Assembly (NCBI GenBank): GCA_947496555.1
Contig: CANMDH010000034.1
Span: 1 to 56,333, forward strand
Direction: 5' to 3'
DNA: 56,333 nt
Source: an uncultured Aquimarina sp.
Lineage (GTDB): Bacteria; Bacteroidota; Bacteroidia; Flavobacteriales; Flavobacteriaceae
A model generated the notes under the pieces. The model was not told the DNA's origin and did not search any database. It saw only the letters and a list, made by a program, of their open reading frames with translations. Positions 52,630 through 56,333 of the stretch are shown piece by piece. Position 1 is the stretch's first letter. Every line of letters begins with the position of its first letter. The translations under genes were made by a program, and so were the position numbers.

Positions 52630-54363
52630 ATGAAATTGAGGAAAATTTTAATTAAAATAACGGTTACAGTAACTGTTGTTCTTGCTTTTATGTCTTGTGA
52701 TGATGATTTTAATACAGTTGGTAGCGAGATTATTGGTGAAGTAGGATTTCAAGACGACCTATACACTTCTGTTCCTGTAGCATACAGCAAGAAATTTGAG
52801 AAAGTACAAACTAATAGCCTTATTAGTGGAGTACAAGGAAACAATCAACTTACTTTTCATGCTAACCCCCTGGGCGTATATAATGACCCTGTATACGGCC
52901 AATCCGTGTATAGTATTTTGTCTCAGGTTCAACCTAATCAATTCGATCCTAGTTTTGGAGACAAGGCCGTTTTAGATAGCGTGGTTATTAGTATGCCTTA
53001 TATAAGTAGCGTCACTAACAGAGAGTCTGTTGAGGTAAATTTGATTAACGAGGATGGTACAACGGTAACGGTTACAGAGACAGTATCTACTTACGAACTG
53101 GATTCTATTTATCAAAACCAGGCTTTTAAACTTTCTGTATATCAATCTAACTATTTTTTAAGAGATTTTGACCCCGCTACAACAGAAAGACAAATATATT
53201 ATTCAAATGACATTGGGACCAATTTTGGTTCAGAAGTAGAGAAGACATTATTATATACAAATGATTCCTTTGTTCCCTCAGACGAGGAGTTAATCCTCAC
53301 CGTTCCAGATGGCAATGATGATAATACGGCTAGAGATAGATCAAGAGTAACTCCAAGGTTGAGAGTTTCGTTTTCAGATAAAACCGAACAAGAAAAAGCA
53401 ATTCTTGATATTTTTACTGCTCAATTTCTGGATAAAGAAGGTAGTTTAGAATTAAGCAACACAAGTAACTTTAATAATTACTTTAGAGGAATTTATCTTA
53501 AGGCAGAGCCAATTAATAATACAGGTAATTTATTGTATCTTAATATAAGAGAAGCAAATATTACTTTGCACTATACGTTCGAAAGAGATGATACGAACAA
53601 TGAAGATAACGATGATACTACAGATAGAATAGAAGATCAAGGAGAATTGATCTTATCTTTTGCAAACAACGTGATAAACTCTATAATAACCGACTTAGAT
53701 CCTACCATTGCCGAGGAATTAAAAACAGAAAATCAGGATAAAGTAAATGGTGAAGAAAATTTATATTTGAAAGGTGGAGAAGGTTCCTTGGCAGTAATAA
53801 ATTTATTTGGAGGTACTGTTATTAATGAAAATGGCGAAGAAGAAAATGAACTTGATTTTTTAAAAAGGCAGAATTGGTTAATTAATGATGCGAACCTTAA
53901 GTTTTATATCAATAAAGATCAAGTCACATCGGGAGATACAGAACCTGAAAGAATTTATATTTTTAACCTAGAAACTGGAGCAATCCTTGCTGATTATAGT
54001 TTGGATGTTAGTTTTCAGCTTTCAAATACAAGTGACCCCGTAAACTCTATTCTTAACCATTTAGGAAGAATTAGTAGAGACTCTGATGATGCAGGAGAAT
54101 TTTACAAAATAAGAATTACACAACATGTAATCAACCTTCTTAACGAAGATATCGATAACGTCAAGTTGGGAGTAGCCGTTTCGCAAAATGTAAATATAGT
54201 AACCAATGCGATCGGTGATACTTCAAGTTCTACTGATGAGATTATCCCTACCTCATCAATAACTTCGCACGAAGGAACAATTCTCTATGGAAATGGAGTA
54301 AATGTTCCAGAATCGAAACGTTTAAAGCTGGAGATTTTTTATACAGAATCAAAAAACAATTAA
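52630..54363 (+). CDS. DUF4270 outer-membrane lipoprotein
   Basis: A 577-residue predicted lipoprotein. The leader MKLRKILIKITVTVTVV runs to the lipobox FMSCDDDF (Cys about 24); the body is beta-rich with DUF4270 hallmarks (NTVGSEIIGEVGF, YGQSVYSILSQV, LDSVVISMPY, RIYIFNLETGAIL). The function of DUF4270 is not established; it is confined to Bacteroidota. An in-frame frame opens at 52561 inside the GT5 gene, but the ATG at 52630 puts the signal peptide at the N-terminus. glmS starts 26 nt downstream. Confidence 0.9.
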   Translation: MKLRKILIKITVTVTVVLAFMSCDDDFNTVGSEIIGEVGFQDDLYTSVPVAYSKKFEKVQTNSLISGVQGNNQLTFHANPLGVYNDPVYGQSVYSILSQVQPNQFDPSFGDKAVLDSVVISMPYISSVTNRESVEVNLINEDGTTVTVTETVSTYELDSIYQNQAFKLSVYQSNYFLRDFDPATTERQIYYSNDIGTNFGSEVEKTLLYTNDSFVPSDEELILTVPDGNDDNTARDRSRVTPRLRVSFSDKTEQEKAILDIFTAQFLDKEGSLELSNTSNFNNYFRGIYLKAEPINNTGNLLYLNIREANITLHYTFERDDTNNEDNDDTTDRIEDQGELILSFANNVINSIITDLDPTIAEELKTENQDKVNGEENLYLKGGEGSLAVINLFGGTVINENGEEENELDFLKRQNWLINDANLKFYINKDQVTSGDTEPERIYIFNLETGAILADYSLDVSFQLSNTSDPVNSILNHLGRISRDSDDAGEFYKIRITQHVINLLNEDIDNVKLGVAVSQNVNIVTNAIGDTSSSTDEIIPTSSITSHEGTILYGNGVNVPESKRLKLEIFYTESKNN

Positions 54364-54389
54364 ATAACAACATTCTAAAAACTTGAATA

Positions 54390-56237
54390 ATGTGTGGAAT
54401 AGTAGGATATATAGGGCATAGAGAAGCATATCCAATTGTATTAAAAGGGTTAAAAAGACTAGAGTATAGAGGATATGATTCTGCGGGAATTGCTCTTTAC
54501 GATGGAAGTGATATCAAGTTATCAAAAACAAAAGGGAAAGTAGTTGATCTTGAAGATCGGTTGATAAAAGAAATTCCAACAAAAGGAAATATAGGGATAG
54601 GTCATACAAGATGGGCAACACATGGGGTGCCTAATGATGTCAATTCTCACCCGCATTATTCGAATTCAGGAAATTTAGTAATTATTCATAATGGAATAAT
54701 AGAAAATTATGAATCCCTTAGAAAAGAGTTACTAAAAAGAGGGTATACATTTACTTCGGAAACCGATACTGAAGTATTAGTAAACCTAATTGAAGATGTA
54801 AAAAATAAAGAAAACGTTAAGCTTGGAAAAGCTGTGCAAATGGCATTAAACCAGACAGTTGGAGCGTATGCGATTGCCGTTTTTGATAAAGAAAAACCAG
54901 ACGAAATTGTAGTTGCTAGATTGGGTAGCCCTTTGGCCATAGGAGTTGGTGAGGATGAATTTTTTGTAGCTTCTGATGCCTCTCCTTTTCTAGAATATAC
55001 TAATAATGCAATCTATCTTGAAGATGGAGAGATGGCAATAATAAGAAGGAAGAAAGGTGTCAAAGTTCGAAAGATAAAGGACGATAGTATGGTAGATCCA
55101 TATCTGCAAGAATTACAAATTAATTTAGAGCAGATAGAAAAAGGAGGATATGACCATTTTATGCTTAAAGAGATATATGAGCAACCCAATGCGATAAGCG
55201 ACACTTTCAGGGGTAGAATGCGAGTTTCCGAAGGGATTATTAAGATGGCGGGAATCGATGATAACTTAGCAAAACTTCTTAATGCAAAGAGAATTATCAT
55301 TATTGCATGTGGTACCTCATGGCATGCTGGGTTGGTTGCAGAGTATATTTTCGAAGAATTGGTTCGTCTTCCTGTTGAAGTAGAATATGCTTCAGAATTT
55401 AGATATCGAAACCCTGTTATACATCAAGATGATGTAGTCATAGCAATATCTCAAAGTGGTGAGACTGCAGATACCATGGCCGCAATCAAATTGGCCAAAG
55501 AAAGAGGAGCTTTTGTTTTCGGTATCTGTAATGTAGTTGGTTCCTCTATTTCAAGAGAAACTCACGCAGGAGCATATACACACGCCGGACCAGAGATTGG
55601 AGTTGCTTCTACAAAAGCATTTACAACACAGATTACAATTCTGTCGCTTATAGCATTAAAACTAGCAGAACGTAAAGGAACAATCTCCAACAGTGATTTC
55701 CATTATTTCTTACAAGAATTAGAAAGAATTCCAGAAAAAGTGAAGATAGCACTAGAGTCTGATGATCATATTAAATTAATAGCTGATACCTATAAAAGTG
55801 CAAAAAACTTCTTGTATTTAGGTAGGGGTTATAACTTTCCTGTTGCACTAGAGGGGGCTTTAAAACTTAAAGAGATTTCCTATATCCATGCAGAGGGGTA
55901 TCCTGCTGCTGAAATGAAACATGGGCCTATTGCACTTATTGATGACCAGATGCCAGTTGTGGTTATTGCTACAAAAAAAGGGCATTATGATAAAGTGGTA
56001 AGCAATATCCAGGAAATTAAGTCAAGAAAAGGAAAAATTATTGGAATTGTTACAGAAGGCGACGTTACGGTAAAAGAATTAGCGGATCATGTAATAGAAA
56101 TACCTGAAACCGAAGAGTTCCTGACACCTTTGCTTACAACAATACCTTTACAATTATTATCATATCACATTGCGGTAATGTTAGAAAAAAATGTGGATCA
56201 GCCAAGAAATTTAGCAAAATCCGTTACGGTTGAATAG
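54390..56237 (+). CDS. glmS: glucosamine-fructose-6-phosphate aminotransferase (isomerizing)
   Basis: A 615-residue enzyme that makes glucosamine-6-phosphate from fructose-6-phosphate and glutamine, feeding peptidoglycan and LPS. The glutaminase domain opens with the nucleophile Cys-2 (MCGIVGYIGHREA) and has GHTRWATHG; two SIS domains (about 290-430 and 460-600) follow, with SQSGETADTMAA and ASTKAFTTQ, and the C-terminal PRNLAKSVTVE is the intact conserved tail. No glmS ribozyme-like sequence fits in the 26-nt gap upstream, so regulation is by the shared operon promoter. Confidence 0.98.
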   Translation: MCGIVGYIGHREAYPIVLKGLKRLEYRGYDSAGIALYDGSDIKLSKTKGKVVDLEDRLIKEIPTKGNIGIGHTRWATHGVPNDVNSHPHYSNSGNLVIIHNGIIENYESLRKELLKRGYTFTSETDTEVLVNLIEDVKNKENVKLGKAVQMALNQTVGAYAIAVFDKEKPDEIVVARLGSPLAIGVGEDEFFVASDASPFLEYTNNAIYLEDGEMAIIRRKKGVKVRKIKDDSMVDPYLQELQINLEQIEKGGYDHFMLKEIYEQPNAISDTFRGRMRVSEGIIKMAGIDDNLAKLLNAKRIIIIACGTSWHAGLVAEYIFEELVRLPVEVEYASEFRYRNPVIHQDDVVIAISQSGETADTMAAIKLAKERGAFVFGICNVVGSSISRETHAGAYTHAGPEIGVASTKAFTTQITILSLIALKLAERKGTISNSDFHYFLQELERIPEKVKIALESDDHIKLIADTYKSAKNFLYLGRGYNFPVALEGALKLKEISYIHAEGYPAAEMKHGPIALIDDQMPVVVIATKKGHYDKVVSNIQEIKSRKGKIIGIVTEGDVTVKELADHVIEIPETEEFLTPLLTTIPLQLLSYHIAVMLEKNVDQPRNLAKSVTVE

Positions 56238-56257
56238 TCTATTTTATATAAAGATTT

Positions 56258-56290
56258 AAAAAAGAGGCTGTCTAAAAAGGCAGCTTTTTT
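56258..56290 (+). terminator. terminator of glmS
   Basis: AAAGAGGCTGTC pairs with GGCAGCTTTTTT (6-nt loop, with G-U pairs), then a long T-run. The AGAGGCTGTCTAAAAA form resembles a repeated terminator-like element of Bacteroidota. Confidence 0.8.
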
Positions 56291-56325
56291 TTTTGATACG
56301 ATTTGTGTTGTTTGTATTTTTAGAT

Positions 56326-56333
56326 ATGAAACG
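56326..56333 (+). CDS. possible gene start truncated by the window edge
   Basis: ATGAAACG at the right edge, preceded by TATTTTTA. Only two full codons are visible, so nothing more can be said. Confidence 0.2.

Noticed and set aside
54364-54389. glmS riboswitch/ribozyme
   Set aside because: Only 26 nt separate DUF4270 from glmS; far too short, and the class is typical of Firmicutes.
1-56333. tRNA, rRNA, CRISPR arrays, insertion sequences, prophage genes
   Set aside because: All intergenic gaps were read for cloverleaf, repeat-spacer and transposase signatures; none found. The S24/S26-like protein alone is not evidence of a prophage.

Overview
This 56 kb window is chromosomal DNA from a low-GC member of the Bacteroidota, most likely a marine Flavobacteriaceae (Aquimarina-like is a guess). 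The signs are: SusC/Oar-style TonB-dependent receptors with an N-terminal carboxypeptidase-like domain; a type IX secretion C-terminal sorting domain; a eukaryote-type single-chain GlyRS; DUF4270 and SbsA-type Ig-like lipoproteins; Bacteroidota -7 boxes of the form TAnnTTTG; and bacteriocin-type double-glycine leader peptides. I see no rRNA, tRNA, CRISPR array, insertion sequence or phage module. Most of the window is housekeeping, with accessory islands at about 1-1300, 27.8-28.5 kb and 44-45.6 kb.

Layout. 0-4.6 kb: a nucleotidyltransferase, an orphan lanthipeptide-like precursor (1054-1242), and an Oar-like TonB receptor placed tail to tail with it. 4.8-9.5 kb: a minus-strand operon of DUF3108, tryptophan 2,3-dioxygenase, an M23 peptidase-like lipoprotein and glucose-6-phosphate isomerase. 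9.9-12.4 kb: tyrosine catabolism (hmgA, hppD). 12.7-16.7 kb: uvrC coupled to a patatin/beta-barrel protein. 16.9-19.75 kb: a plus-strand operon of pepsin-like aspartyl protease, RimK, an AstE/AspA-like deacylase and 5-formyl-THF cyclo-ligase. 19.8-24 kb: a single-domain response regulator, lspA, and an ECF sigma / HEAT-containing anti-sigma / two DUF4097 operon. 24-27.9 kb: ileS followed by a DksA-like protein lacking zinc ligands. 28.2-31.6 kb: a second double-glycine peptide (six Cys), again tail to tail with a TonB receptor, which is divergent from a MarR regulator across a perfect 13-bp inverted repeat. 31.7-43.7 kb: omega-amidase-like nitrilase, Ig-like lipoprotein, comF, a coiled-coil membrane protein, glyS, a large T9SS cargo protein, exonuclease III and an OmpA lipoprotein. 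44-46.6 kb: an acidic secreted protein, a minimal Ser-His signal-peptidase-like protein, a gene-free stretch with an orphan terminator, and an aldo/keto reductase. 46.8-56.3 kb: radA, a degenerate esterase, a flippase-like membrane protein, panD, panC, then divergently a half-length GT5 protein, DUF4270 and glmS.

The most interesting pattern is that both double-glycine peptide genes have no maturation genes nearby, and both sit tail to tail with a TonB-dependent receptor, sharing a bidirectional terminator. Other points: four proteins keep a recognisable fold but have lost or changed catalytic or metal-binding residues (M23 Cys-364, esterase Asp-143, DksA-like Thr-101/Ser-119/Ala-122, and a GT5 lacking its C-terminal half); the likely MarR operator; the RimK/aspartyl protease/AstE cassette; and several clusters of hairpins and dispersed repeats. 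TAnnTTTG-like promoters inside the longest open frames support downstream starts for ileS and panC and, more weakly, radA.
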